64,000 nt of DNA from Laceyella sediminis (GTDB lineage Bacteria > Bacillota > Bacilli > Thermoactinomycetales > Thermoactinomycetaceae): the NCBI RefSeq assembly GCF_003003125.1, contig NZ_PVTZ01000001.1, forward strand, positions 450,219 through 514,218, written 5' to 3'. The notes beneath the pieces are model-generated. The model was not told where the DNA came from and searched no databases. It saw only the letters and a program-made list of their open reading frames with translations. A program made the translations under genes and the position numbers. Each line of letters opens with the position of its first letter. Positions within the stretch are counted from its first letter, which is position 1. This document shows positions 23,688-32,471 of the stretch, piece by piece.

Positions 23688-23987
23688 CTATGCATCCGCT
23701 AATCGCGCTGGTTGATCTTCAAATACCACATAATCCAAATTGATGTTTAAAAACATCATGTCCCGGCCAGAATTCTGTTCCCGGATCATGAAATAATCCC
23801 GGCCCACTTGGCGCAACACCCCTGAGAATGTCACATCCCGCCACTGTTGGCTACCGTCATAAGTCAAAAACACCGTGATTCGTCTTCCCACATTGGCTTG
23901 CATCAAATCTTCTGAAAACCGCCGCTCCTGCCGCCGCTGCGACACATTGGCATCCATGCCCATAACATATGGATAAGACCAGTACAT
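23688..23987 (-). CDS. gerQ: Spore coat protein GerQ-like
   Basis: This 99-residue protein has the GerQ-type C-terminal domain (ITVFLTYDGSQQWRDVTFSG, GRDYFMIREQ, LNINLDYVVFED) but a much shorter N-terminal part than the Pro/Gln-rich tail of Bacillus GerQ. GerQ is a coat protein that is cross-linked during spore maturation and is needed for CwlJ to localise. The location just after cwlJ supports the assignment. The ATG at 23987 has AGGAGG at good spacing; the GTG two codons earlier is less likely. Confidence 0.85.
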   Translation of the reverse strand: MYWSYPYVMGMDANVSQRRQERRFSEDLMQANVGRRITVFLTYDGSQQWRDVTFSGVLRQVGRDYFMIREQNSGRDMMFLNINLDYVVFEDQPARLADA

Positions 23988-23999
23988 CTCCACCGCCTC

Positions 24000-24428
24000 C
24001 TAAAAACTGAATACTTTGGGGCAATCCTCTTGGCTCGGTATATAAAAGCAATGGCTTTTATAACGCCCGGCGTTAACTTGGTTGAACCATCGGGCCGGGC
24101 ATGCTCCTGGTGGCTCGAAAAACCACAAAGCGTACCGGCCCGGGATGAACCGCTGGCCGCGAATGACTTGTCGGGCCAGCCGGATGTCCAGTTGGCGCGC
24201 CGCTTGGTAGAAATAAGGCTTTTGCACTGCTTCAAACCCGCCCGGAGATTGAAACACCATATCCTGAACCGAGCGCAGTCCCTCAAAATCGAGGCAATCG
24301 GCCAACACCCTGTTCACGCCCACATTGCCCACATTCAACATACCGAGTTTCCCGTCTCCCTCTGCTTCCGCCCGCATCAACCGGGCCAACAACTTGACAT
24401 CTTTTTCCCGCGCGTTGATGATGGCCAT
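24000..24428 (-). CDS. cwlJ: Spore cortex-lytic cell wall hydrolase CwlJ
   Basis: This 142-residue Hydrolase_2 (SleB/CwlJ) domain has no signal peptide: ARLMRAEAEGDGKLGMLNVG carries the probable catalytic Glu, followed by VGVNRVLADC and ALWFFEPPGACPARWFNQ. CwlJ degrades muramic-delta-lactam-containing cortex during calcium-dipicolinate-triggered germination. AGGGGGGA precedes the ATG. It is followed 12 bases later by gerQ, whose product places it in the coat, so this is a functional germination pair. Confidence 0.93.
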   Translation of the reverse strand: MAIINAREKDVKLLARLMRAEAEGDGKLGMLNVGNVGVNRVLADCLDFEGLRSVQDMVFQSPGGFEAVQKPYFYQAARQLDIRLARQVIRGQRFIPGRYALWFFEPPGACPARWFNQVNAGRYKSHCFYIPSQEDCPKVFSF

Positions 24429-24511
24429 ACCATCCCCCCTGAGGTAAAAATATGTGGACCCCTGTCAAAAAAGAACATCAAATGTTTGGAAGCGGAGTCG
24501 ACGGGTTCGGA

Positions 24512-26116
24512 TTATCTCCCATCGTATGCCATCTGTCCGTTCACCACTGTGCACACCGTCTTCGCTTCTATCCATTCCTCCGCTGGGCACTGCAAAAGAT
24601 CGCGGTCGTACACGGTGAGATCGGCCCAGCGCCCAACGGCGATCACGCCTCTCTCCTTTTCCATGCCTTCAGCGTAAGCACTTCCCTGCGTGAACAAGCG
24701 CAAAGCTGCAAGCGGTTGCAATTTCTGCTCAGGCAGATATCCAGGATGAGTAACTGGATCTTCTAGGCGCCGCCGGGTCACTGCCGCGTGCATTCCCAAG
24801 AGCGGATGCAAGGGCTCGATTGGAGCATCACTTCCCGCCGCGCAGGGAATTCCCGTTTCGAGCAACGTTTTCCATGCATAGGCATAAGCGATCCGTTGTT
24901 CTCCCACCCGCTCTAACACCCATGGAAAGTCGCTCGCCACAAAACGTGGTTGAATGTCCACCACCACATCCAGCCGTTGCAGGCGCGCAATCAGATCCGC
25001 CCGCAAAAATTGACCATGAATGAGGCGATGCCGTAGCTCTCCTGCCGGAGCGGGGACTTGCTCCATGGTCTCAATCACCCGGCGCGCCGCTTCATCACCA
25101 ATCGCATGAACCGCGATGGGGCGCCCATAGGCAGCAGCACGGCGCGCCAAGTCCAGCAATTCCGCCTGCTCGTGGATCGCCACCCCGATTTGGCTCGAAT
25201 CATCGGCATAAGGCGCCGACATCAACGCTGTCCTTCCGCCAATTGAACCATCGGCAAAAATTTTTACCGCCCCCAAGCGAACCCACGGATTTGGCGCCAG
25301 CTCCGTTGGCTCCAGCTCATCGAGTTCAGCCAGATAAGGGTGATACAACAGATGATGCGTTCGAAACTTCACTCCCTCATCCACCAACTCGCGATAAATC
25401 CGCACCAACTCCCCAACATTTCCGATATACCGCAAATCTTCACTGTGTCCGCCAGTCAATCCACAAGCCAACGCCTGTTTCATCGCTTGGCGAATCGTCT
25501 CTTTCTTTTCATGGTAAGACGGGGTGGGTTGCGCAGCATAGAAAGGCTGGGAAGCTTGTTCATACACCCATCCGTTCAGCCGTCCGCTTCCGTCCCGCCC
25601 AAACACACCGCCTTCCGGTGGCGCCGTTGCCTCTGTGATCCCCGCCGCCTGGTAAGCGGCCGAATTGACAAAATGGGCATGCAAACAGACCCGGGCCAAA
25701 AGCACGGGATGGTGGGGGCTGGCTTCATCCAACTCCTCCAGTGTCGGCGCGCCGCCCTGCAAACGATTTTCATCCAACCCCATGCCCAGAATCCATTCAC
25801 CCTCTTTGCTAGTTGGCACCCGCCATTTGATCGCCTGCAATAACTCCGCTTTGCTCCGACACGCGCCCAGATCCAGCCATCGCAACCGTTGCCCGACCCC
25901 TGACAGGTGAAGATGGCTGTCGACGAACCCCGGATAAACATAGCCCCCTTGCAAATCTACCTTGTTCACTTGCGCCCGGCCATGATCGAGCAAAAGCTGT
26001 TCCGTCTCCCCCACCGCCACAATCCGCCCCCGCTCCACAACTACCGCTTCCGCCAATGGCTGGGACGGGTCCAACGTGGTAATCCGTCCGTGATAATAGA
26101 TCGTTTTCCCGTTCAT
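24512..26116 (-). CDS. Amidohydrolase family protein (YtcJ type)
   Basis: The 534-residue enzyme has the Amidohydro_3 layout. The metal site YPGFVDSHLHLSGVG is near residue 60, VHAIGDEAARRVIETMEQ is in the middle, and AGSDAPIEPLHPLLGMHAAV precedes a C-terminal composite-domain strand set. Such proteins hydrolyse N-acyl or formamide bonds (for example N-substituted formamide deformylase), but substrates are rarely known. It is a single cytoplasmic gene. Start at 26116 follows a purine-rich site. Confidence 0.85.
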   Translation of the reverse strand: MNGKTIYYHGRITTLDPSQPLAEAVVVERGRIVAVGETEQLLLDHGRAQVNKVDLQGGYVYPGFVDSHLHLSGVGQRLRWLDLGACRSKAELLQAIKWRVPTSKEGEWILGMGLDENRLQGGAPTLEELDEASPHHPVLLARVCLHAHFVNSAAYQAAGITEATAPPEGGVFGRDGSGRLNGWVYEQASQPFYAAQPTPSYHEKKETIRQAMKQALACGLTGGHSEDLRYIGNVGELVRIYRELVDEGVKFRTHHLLYHPYLAELDELEPTELAPNPWVRLGAVKIFADGSIGGRTALMSAPYADDSSQIGVAIHEQAELLDLARRAAAYGRPIAVHAIGDEAARRVIETMEQVPAPAGELRHRLIHGQFLRADLIARLQRLDVVVDIQPRFVASDFPWVLERVGEQRIAYAYAWKTLLETGIPCAAGSDAPIEPLHPLLGMHAAVTRRRLEDPVTHPGYLPEQKLQPLAALRLFTQGSAYAEGMEKERGVIAVGRWADLTVYDRDLLQCPAEEWIEAKTVCTVVNGQMAYDGR

Positions 26117-26168
26117 GCCAGTCCTCTCCCCTGTCCTGATCTGATTGGAAACATTTTACGATATTACC

Positions 26169-26215
26169 CGAACATATATTTGCATATAATAAAAACAAAC
26201 GCAAGCATACGTTCG
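26169..26215 (+). promoter_or_regulatory. Two LexA/DinR-type boxes before the Y-family polymerase gene
   Basis: CGAACATATATTTG at 26169-26182 matches the Gram-positive SOS box CGAACRNRYGTTYG at 13 of 14 positions. A second site at 26202-26215 (CAAGCATACGTTCG) matches at 12. TATAAT lies between them at 26185-26190, so LexA would block the promoter directly. Confidence 0.75.
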
Positions 26216-26233
26216 CATAATGGAGTGACCCAT

Positions 26234-27463
26234 ATGGAATCAACGGTGCTTCTCATTGACATGCAATCTTTCTACGCCAGCATCGAAAAAGCCTTGCGAC
26301 CCGAGTTACAACATCGCCCTTTGGTCGTCTCGGGTGACCCAGAGCGGCGAAGTGGCGTCATCCTCGCCGCTTGCCCGCTCGCCAAATCCTATGGCATCCA
26401 AAACGCTATCACCTTGCGGGAAGCGGAAGAGCGTTGCCCCCACTTGACCGTGGTTCGGCCGCGAATGTCCCTTTACCTACAAACCTCCCTGCGGATTACA
26501 GAGATTTTGGGCCAATTTAGCGATCAGGTTGAACCGTATTCGATTGATGAGCAATTCATTTCCATCAGCGGTTGTCAAACATTATTCGGCTCCCCGATGG
26601 AAACGGCCCGCAAAATCCAACAAGAGATCGCCATCCAACTCGGTCTATATGCCCGGATTGGCGTCGGCCCCAACAAAGTGCTCAGCAAAATGGCTTGCGA
26701 CCACTTCGCCAAAAAGAACGAAAGCGGCCTGTTTGAGCTGACCAAAGACAAGTTGGAAACCCATCTCTGGCCGTTGCCCGTTGAAAAAATGTTTGGTGTT
26801 GGCAAACGGATGGGACGCCACTTGCGCCGCATGGGAATCGCCACGATTGGCGACCTCGCCCGTTGCCCACTGGCTCGCCTGCGAAAACGGTGGGGGGTGA
26901 ACGGGCATGTTCTGTGGATGACAGCCAACGGCATTGACCTATCACCCGTTCATCCCGACACGTTTCAAAAACAAAAAGCGATCGGGCACCAGATGACCTT
27001 GCCCCGTGACTATCGCACCGCGGAAGAAATCGGCGTCGTTTTATTGGAGTTGTGCGAGGAAGTGTGCCGGCGCGCGCGTCGGCAACGGCAAGTGGGGTGG
27101 ACTGTCAGCGTCGGTTGCCGCGGAGCCGATTTCAACTTCCCCAGCGGCTTCCATCGGCAACGCACCATGCCGGAAGCGACCAATCACACGATGACTGTAT
27201 TTAGCCATGCCCGGGAATTGTTCACCCGCTTTTGGGACGGCCAGCCGATCCGCTCCATCGGTGTAAGCCTGAGCCAGCTGTCCGCCGATCGACCCATGCA
27301 ACTCAGCTTGTTTGAGAACAATGATCAACAGCACCGTTTGGGCCATGTCATGGATGAAATCAACCAACGCTTCGGCCCCACCGCCATTTTGCGGGCCGCT
27401 TCGCTCACCCGCGCCGGGCAGGCTCTAGAACGGTCACAAAAAATAGGAGGGCATTACCGATGA
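26234..27463 (+). CDS. Y-family DNA polymerase (UvrX/YqjW type)
   Basis: The 409-residue translesion polymerase begins MESTVLLIDMQSFYASIEKA, with the first catalytic Asp, and has VEPYSIDEQFISISG with the second acidic pair; the palm and fingers are followed by a little-finger domain (AIGHQMTLPRDYRTAEEIGV). It ends with LSLFENND, similar to a beta-clamp binding motif. UvrX-type enzymes are SOS-induced and error-prone; two LexA boxes lie upstream. GGAGTGACC is the ribosome site. It overlaps the YolD gene by 4 bases (ATGA). Confidence 0.92.
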   Translation: MESTVLLIDMQSFYASIEKALRPELQHRPLVVSGDPERRSGVILAACPLAKSYGIQNAITLREAEERCPHLTVVRPRMSLYLQTSLRITEILGQFSDQVEPYSIDEQFISISGCQTLFGSPMETARKIQQEIAIQLGLYARIGVGPNKVLSKMACDHFAKKNESGLFELTKDKLETHLWPLPVEKMFGVGKRMGRHLRRMGIATIGDLARCPLARLRKRWGVNGHVLWMTANGIDLSPVHPDTFQKQKAIGHQMTLPRDYRTAEEIGVVLLELCEEVCRRARRQRQVGWTVSVGCRGADFNFPSGFHRQRTMPEATNHTMTVFSHARELFTRFWDGQPIRSIGVSLSQLSADRPMQLSLFENNDQQHRLGHVMDEINQRFGPTAILRAASLTRAGQALERSQKIGGHYR

Positions 27464-27816
27464 ATGAATCTTTGAATCGCCACAACATGCTGTGGGAAGG
27501 TAGCCGTATGTTTCTCCCAGAACACCGTGCGGCACTCTTGCAGCGCAAACAGGACGAGGAAGCGTTCATTCCCCCCCAGTTGGATGAAGACCAGCTCGTC
27601 GAGATGAATCGCCTGCTGATGGAGGCGGTGGATGGCGACTTCCCTCTGCTCGTCCGTTATGTGAACCGGCGCCGCCCCTGTGAATGGTGCGGCTTTGTGC
27701 AGAAGATCAATCCGCATGAGCGCTGGATTCGACTGGCCAATGGGCGGGAAACCACCACCATCCCCTTCTCCGACATCTACGGAATGGAAAAGGCTACGGA
27801 CAGAGATGACGTATAA
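27460..27816 (+). CDS. YolD-like family protein
   Basis: This 118-residue protein contains the YolD-like signature MLWEGSRMFLPEHRAALLQR and a C-terminal half LVRYVNRRRPCEWCGFVQKI suggesting a small beta-barrel. YolD/YqjX proteins are encoded directly after UvrX-type polymerases in Bacillus and plasmids; the arrangement has been compared to a UmuD-UmuC pair. The start overlaps the polymerase stop, and AGGAGGGC is upstream, so SOS control is shared. Confidence 0.88.
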   Translation: MNESLNRHNMLWEGSRMFLPEHRAALLQRKQDEEAFIPPQLDEDQLVEMNRLLMEAVDGDFPLLVRYVNRRRPCEWCGFVQKINPHERWIRLANGRETTTIPFSDIYGMEKATDRDDV

Positions 27817-27903
27817 GGCCTTCCCGCCTTAGGCCATACGGGGCGGGGATTGATCCATCGAAGAGCGTCACCGATGTGGCTGCGCTCAGAGGTTGAAGCC
27901 TTC

Positions 27904-28806
27904 TCAAGCAGCCGTCTGAAACTTTCCATCTTCTTCTGACCGCGCCTGCGCCCGAATAAACCACACAATTCCGACGATAGAGAGCAATCCACCCACCAGT
28001 TGCGACCAAATAACCGCCTCATCAAGGAGCCACGCTGCCAACAAGACCGTTCCTACCGGTTCACCCAGTACTGCCATCTGAATCGTAACCGCTTTGGTAA
28101 ACTTGAGTAACCAATTGAACAACAAGTGGCCAAAGACGGTCGGCACGGCGGCCAGCAGGAAGAAGATGCCCCATTCTTCAGCTGGATAGGAAAACAGCGG
28201 GACACCGAGAACAACGTTATATCCGGCCAGCACCAAGGTTGCGACCACAAACACCACAAAACTGTAAACCGTCGAAGAGATGCGCTGGCGCAAATTTTGC
28301 CCCAATAGCATATGGATGGCAACAGCAACCGCGCCCAAAAACGACAAAACATCTCCCCACAGCGCAGTCAGGGTCCAAGTAAAATCACCGCCAACAACCA
28401 GCCCCGTGCCAACCAGCGCCAATCCCATTCCCCAAAACGCACGCGCCGGATATTTCTCCTTAAACATCAGAAAAGCTCCCGCCGCCACCAAGAGCGGAGT
28501 CAGATTCAAGAAAATCATCGCACTAGCCACTGAGGTGTAATGGAAGGATGACATCCAGAACAAAAAATGCAAGCTCAAAAAAAAGCCCGACAACGACAGT
28601 CGAACCCAATCCTTACCCGTCAGTCTGACCAGCCCAGCACGCTCCCGCCAGACCCAGGGCAACATGAGCAACGCAGTCAGCGACAAACGATGCGTGGCCA
28701 ACACGCTAGCAGGCGCAGACGACCACTTGATGAAAATACCGGAAAAAGAGAATGCCACCACTCCCAATGCGAGTAACAAAAACACACCTGCACGCGATGG
28801 ATTCAT
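27904..28806 (-). CDS. EamA-family (DMT superfamily) transporter
   Basis: This 300-residue protein has ten predicted transmembrane helices in two EamA repeats (VVAFSFSGIFIKWSSAP at the start; GEPVGTVLLAAWLLDEAVI in the second repeat). Members export amino acids, metabolites or drugs; the substrate is not readable from sequence. The ATG at 28806 has GGGAGGTGAA upstream; the longer frame to 28830 is rejected. It is a single gene. Confidence 0.88.
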   Translation of the reverse strand: MNPSRAGVFLLLALGVVAFSFSGIFIKWSSAPASVLATHRLSLTALLMLPWVWRERAGLVRLTGKDWVRLSLSGFFLSLHFLFWMSSFHYTSVASAMIFLNLTPLLVAAGAFLMFKEKYPARAFWGMGLALVGTGLVVGGDFTWTLTALWGDVLSFLGAVAVAIHMLLGQNLRQRISSTVYSFVVFVVATLVLAGYNVVLGVPLFSYPAEEWGIFFLLAAVPTVFGHLLFNWLLKFTKAVTIQMAVLGEPVGTVLLAAWLLDEAVIWSQLVGGLLSIVGIVWFIRAQARSEEDGKFQTAA

Positions 28807-28884
28807 CGTTTCACCTCCCTTTGGCATCATATTCTGATTTTAAGACAAAACCATGCCGATGTCTCCACTCCCACCACGAAAAAA

Positions 28885-28914
28885 GGGCCGCATCCTTCCC
28901 CATGGATGCAACCC
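28885..28914 (-). terminator. Terminator of the ABC-F gene
   Basis: The stem GGGccGCATCC/GGATGCaaCCC is followed by T6 on the minus strand, 12 bases beyond the stop codon. Confidence 0.85.
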
Positions 28915-28926
28915 TCTCACGCGCTT

Positions 28927-30507
28927 CTATTTCCCTCTTTTCAACCGATCGCGCTCTCGCACCAGCTCTTGAAAACGCCGTTCCAGCTCAGCTCGCTCCG
29001 CCTCTGGTAACGGGAAACCGAGTCGCCCCAGCACTTCCGCCAATGCCGTTTCAATCCGCAACAAGGCCTCGGCCGACTGTTTGGGCTGGGAGGTGGATGT
29101 TCGTGTCAAGCTCCGCTCATACTCCGCAAACGTCCCCTCGAAATAAACGGCGTGCTGATCTTCAATGATGATCAAGCGTTCAGCCACCTCCCGGAGCAAA
29201 TGGCGGTCATGCGAAGCGAACAGCAACGTTCCCGGATAACTTTTGAGCACCCGTTCCAACTCCTCGCGCGCAAACAGATCCAAGAAATTGGTTGGTTCAT
29301 CCAACACCAGCACATTGGACTCACTCAAAAACACTTTGGCCAACGCCGCCTTCACCCGCTCGCCGCCGCTGAGCACGCTTACCGGCTTGTGCACCTCCTC
29401 ACGTCGAAACAACAGCCGAGCGAGTACCGTGCGGATCATGGTCTCATCATACCGGCTGGATGTCCGCACATTCTCCAAAATCGATTTTCTTTCATCCAAC
29501 ACATTGATTTGTTGCTGGAAAAAGCCGATTTTCGCCGCCGAGGCCCAAGCAACCCCAGGTGCGCGGGAAACCAGTAGCTGAAGCAATGTCGATTTGCCCG
29601 TACCATTGGCACCAATCACGCCCACCTTCGCTCCCGTCGGAATCGCGCACCGAAGCGGCGCAAACAGGCCTGGTTTGCCGACTTGCTCCAGTCGCAACAC
29701 CACCTTGCTCCCGATGGGATCGTGATGGCTGGCATCAAATTGCACATGCGGCAACTCGCGCGGCTTTTCTTTCTCTTCCAAGCGGGCCAACCGTGATTCG
29801 AGCGCTTTCGCACGCCCTGCCACTTTTCCCTGCTTCGTCCCTCGATAATCTTTGCCCATACGGGCTTCGGACACGCTCATCCCCTTCGGCGGCTTCATCA
29901 TCCTCCGCGACCGTTCTTTCACTTCACGAATCGCCGCTTGCAACCGTTTTTTCTCGGCCACGTACTGATCATACTCCGCTTGGGCAAAGGCACGACGCCG
30001 TTCCTTTTCTTCGCGGTAAAAGGAGTAGTTACCCGGATATAGTGTGCACACTCCCTGTTCAATCTCCAGAATCTTACCGCAAACCGCATCCAACAGCGCC
30101 CGGTCATGTGAGATCAGAAGGACGGCGCGGTCTGTCGCCCGCAACTCTTTCTCCAGCCACTTGACCCCGGCCAAATCGAGGTGAGAGGTCGGCTCATCCG
30201 CTAACAAAAGCGAGGCTTGCTTCGATAAGGCCCGTTTAATCTGCTCGCGCACCTGTTCACCCCCGCTCAGCGGCATTTCGCTGTCGCCGACTAGCTGTCT
30301 GATCCAAGCCACCGAACCGCGCCGCACAATCCGTCCTTCGTCGGCGGGCTCTTCCCCGGCCAATGTGCGCAAAAGCGTCGTTTTGCCGGCGCCGTTCAAA
30401 CCGACGATGCCGATTTTTTCACCGGCTTGTACCTTCAATTCATCTAACGTGAACAACAACCGCTCACCCAACCACTTATTCACATTCGCCGCTTCTAGCA
30501 AAAACAA
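28927..30507 (-). CDS. ABC-F type ATPase, probable antibiotic-resistance ribosomal protection protein (Vga/Msr/VmlR-like)
   Basis: The 526-residue cytoplasmic protein has two nucleotide-binding domains: Walker A GLNGAGKTT (about 36-44) and GANGTGKST (about 297-305), LSGGE signatures in both halves, and Walker B LLLADEPTSHLDL and VLVLDEPTNFLDL. There is no membrane domain. The inter-domain linker (about 180-250, rich in Arg/Lys, with PPKGMSVSEARMGKDYRGTK) is the part that reaches the peptidyl transferase centre in ARE ABC-F proteins. It begins at TTG (30507) with GGGAGGA upstream. Control by a drug-sensing attenuator is suggested by the 5' leader (30511-30730). Resistance profile unknown. Confidence 0.85.
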   Translation of the reverse strand: MFLLEAANVNKWLGERLLFTLDELKVQAGEKIGIVGLNGAGKTTLLRTLAGEEPADEGRIVRRGSVAWIRQLVGDSEMPLSGGEQVREQIKRALSKQASLLLADEPTSHLDLAGVKWLEKELRATDRAVLLISHDRALLDAVCGKILEIEQGVCTLYPGNYSFYREEKERRRAFAQAEYDQYVAEKKRLQAAIREVKERSRRMMKPPKGMSVSEARMGKDYRGTKQGKVAGRAKALESRLARLEEKEKPRELPHVQFDASHHDPIGSKVVLRLEQVGKPGLFAPLRCAIPTGAKVGVIGANGTGKSTLLQLLVSRAPGVAWASAAKIGFFQQQINVLDERKSILENVRTSSRYDETMIRTVLARLLFRREEVHKPVSVLSGGERVKAALAKVFLSESNVLVLDEPTNFLDLFAREELERVLKSYPGTLLFASHDRHLLREVAERLIIIEDQHAVYFEGTFAEYERSLTRTSTSQPKQSAEALLRIETALAEVLGRLGFPLPEAERAELERRFQELVRERDRLKRGK

Positions 30508-30510
30508 AAA

Positions 30511-30538
30511 AATCCTCCCTTCGCTCCCAGAGAGGATT
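30511..30538 (-). terminator. Attenuator terminator embedding the ABC-F ribosome binding site
   Basis: AATCCTCTC and GGGAGGATT pair over 9 bases with a 10-base loop and are followed by a T-rich run that runs into the TTG start codon at 30507. The 3' arm is itself the Shine-Dalgarno (GGGAGGA). A preceding stem CATGCC/GGCATG (30539-30563) abuts it. Leader-dependent refolding would both allow transcription and expose the site. Confidence 0.8.
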
Positions 30539-30682
30539 CATGCCATATCCGTTTAACGGCATGCACGAAAAGCACATCGCCCGGCAGGTATAAACCAGCC
30601 AAGCAACGCGCCAGCGATGCTCGTGCAATAACGAAAAATGGACAGACGAATCCCGCTCCGAAAACACTGAGTAATTGATTCC

Positions 30683-30730
30683 TCAATGATTGGTTTCGAT
30701 TAGCGAGATACATTGTCCATTGTTCGCATA
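30683..30730 (-). CDS. Putative leader peptide of the ABC-F attenuator
   Basis: A 15-codon ORF, MRTNGQCISLIETNH, starts with ATG at 30730 after GAAGGAAAGGAACGGT, at ribosome-binding distance, about 30 bases downstream of the promoter. It ends about 145 bases before the terminator. Position and size fit leader peptides on which drug-stalled ribosomes trigger antitermination, as described for vmlR-type genes. Stalling residues cannot be predicted. Confidence 0.6.
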   Translation of the reverse strand, partial: YANNGQCISLIETNH

Positions 30731-30758
30731 CCGTTCCTTTCCTTCAATTTGTCATTTA

Positions 30759-30787
30759 TTATAACCCTCCCAAACGCGCTCCGTCAA
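30759..30787 (-). promoter_or_regulatory. Sigma-A promoter of the ABC-F leader
   Basis: TTGACG (30782-30787) and TATAAT (30759-30764) lie 17 bases apart on the minus strand, a near-consensus promoter. The distance to the ABC-F start codon is about 250 bases. Confidence 0.8.
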
Positions 30788-30867
30788 CGAACAGCAAAGC
30801 GATCGGGCAAAAGGCAAACCTTACAGAAGCAAGAACGATAAAAAGCGATGCGCTAGGAGTTTCAAGG

Positions 30868-31332
30868 CTAAAGCGTCAGCCGCAACACCTTGAGGGACCC
30901 GTCTTCCCGCTCAACTTGAAAGCTGAGCCGCTCGTATAAACCGAGCACCGGGTTATCCTTATGCACGGCGACCGAAAGCGCCTGAAAGCCCTCCATGCGG
31001 GCTTGATTAACCAACCGGGTAATCAGGTAGCGCCCAATCCCTTGATTGCGATACTCTGGCGAAACAGCCGCAATCAGCTCTGGCGTCTTCTCATCAAGAA
31101 AAGCGAGCCCCGGGCGGTCTTGTGTGAATTGGCGGAACCACACCGCACCAATCGGCTTTTTTTCTTTCTTTAATAAAACGATAAAGCCGATATCCACCCG
31201 TTTTCCCCAATCTGCGAGATAATGATCCATCATTTGTTCGCGTTCATTTCCATAAAACTCCATCGCCAACTCCAAGAATTCCTTTAACACAGGTGCATCA
31301 GCAGGTTTAATCGTGCGAAAAACGAGTTCCAT
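30868..31332 (-). CDS. GNAT family N-acetyltransferase
   Basis: This is a 154-residue single GNAT domain. AVSPEYRNQGIGRYLITRLV at about 90-108 provides the acetyl-CoA pyrophosphate-binding Q/R-x-x-G-x-G/A loop, and the C-terminal GLYERLSFQVEREDGS completes motif B. The acceptor (small molecule, peptide or protein) cannot be inferred. The next gene downstream is the ABC-F gene, which has its own promoter, so a functional link is not implied. Confidence 0.85.
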   Translation of the reverse strand: MELVFRTIKPADAPVLKEFLELAMEFYGNEREQMMDHYLADWGKRVDIGFIVLLKKEKKPIGAVWFRQFTQDRPGLAFLDEKTPELIAAVSPEYRNQGIGRYLITRLVNQARMEGFQALSVAVHKDNPVLGLYERLSFQVEREDGSLKVLRLTL

Positions 31333-31477
31333 GTCATGTTCATCCCTTTCATGTCATTGCACCAAACCACTAGAATATTAAATAATTTTATTCGACTTTT
31401 ATATAGATTAACCCTGCTAAACATTTATAAAATGTAGAAAAGTACCCAATCATCCATTTCAATGCACCTGACTAGCC

Positions 31478-32434
31478 CTAACTACTTCTTTGCATCCGCT
31501 GCCCTAAGGGCTCTTCCCCAGCATTCACTAAAAGGCGAGCGACAACCAGCGTGACAGCGATCGCTGCCAGCAATCGGATCAACAACAGGTAAACGACCGG
31601 AATCCCAAGCGGGACAAAAATCAAGGTATCCTCAACCACCGCATGACAAGCGGCCAAAAAAATCATGATCAACGTCATGTCGCGCTTGGAAAAGTTACGC
31701 TCTTCCGCCTCTTGAATGATAAGACCCGCCCCCAGAAACAAGCCAGCAAATAACCCCGTGGCCATCGCAATCGCTCCATGCCCGGAAATCGACAAAGGTT
31801 TGAGTAGCGGCATAATCCACTGCGCCACCCTATCCAGAAAACCGACATCCTTGAGGGCCTGCAAAACGACCATCAACGGTAGCACAATCACCACCAGTTG
31901 CAATACACCTTCGGCCGCCGCATAGAAGGCCGTGAGCAAGATATCCCCCCAGCCGTCAGCATGAGCATGCTCAACTGGCGCTACCACTCCTTGCGCAATC
32001 GGTTCTCCGCCACCGGCCCACGTCCAGTTGATGATCAAGGCCGAGACCACTGCCAGTCCCATCCGCACAGTGATCACGGCCCATGTCGCCACACCCACCC
32101 GGCGGCAAACCGCCGATTCGATAAACATGTTGTGTGAGAAGCTAAGCATGACCGCCAAGATGAACGCTTGCTTCACCGTCAAGTCAACCGCCTGCATAGC
32201 CCCTAAAGCGGCATAAAGATTCAACACATTGCCCAGCACCAGCGGAATCGCCGCTTCCCCACCCAATCCAAAAACAGACATAAAGGGGGCGATGCTCTCC
32301 GTCACCCATCCCAACACGGGCGTCTGCTTAGCCACCTGAATGACAAACGCAATGGGAAGAACGATTTTGCTCAACTCCCACGACGTTTTAAGGCCAGCGC
32401 GCATCCCCTTCTTCCAATCCACGCTACGGTTCAT
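31478..32434 (-). CDS. Nucleoside-recognition (Gate) domain membrane protein
   Basis: The 318-residue protein has about eight to nine transmembrane helices and two Gate-like repeats: AIPLVLGNVLNLYAALGAMQ in the first and SGHGAIAMATGLFAGLFLGAG in the second, with a conserved SFSHNMFIESAV segment. The Gate fold occurs in nucleoside transporters and the spore proteins SpmA/SpmB, but this one belongs to a separate uncharacterised group. The start at 32434 (MNRSVDWKKG) has GGGTGGGAG upstream. It is 37 bases after rlmD, probably in one operon. Confidence 0.7.
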   Translation of the reverse strand: MNRSVDWKKGMRAGLKTSWELSKIVLPIAFVIQVAKQTPVLGWVTESIAPFMSVFGLGGEAAIPLVLGNVLNLYAALGAMQAVDLTVKQAFILAVMLSFSHNMFIESAVCRRVGVATWAVITVRMGLAVVSALIINWTWAGGGEPIAQGVVAPVEHAHADGWGDILLTAFYAAAEGVLQLVVIVLPLMVVLQALKDVGFLDRVAQWIMPLLKPLSISGHGAIAMATGLFAGLFLGAGLIIQEAEERNFSKRDMTLIMIFLAACHAVVEDTLIFVPLGIPVVYLLLIRLLAAIAVTLVVARLLVNAGEEPLGQRMQRSS

Positions 32435-32471
32435 CTTCTCCCACCCGCTCTTTCTGTTTGGCGATTCAATT

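Noticed and set aside
30495..30713. 72-residue ORF over the ABC-F leader
   Set aside because: It passes through the attenuator hairpins and overlaps the ABC-F start; no ribosome site; the 15-codon ORF upstream is better placed.
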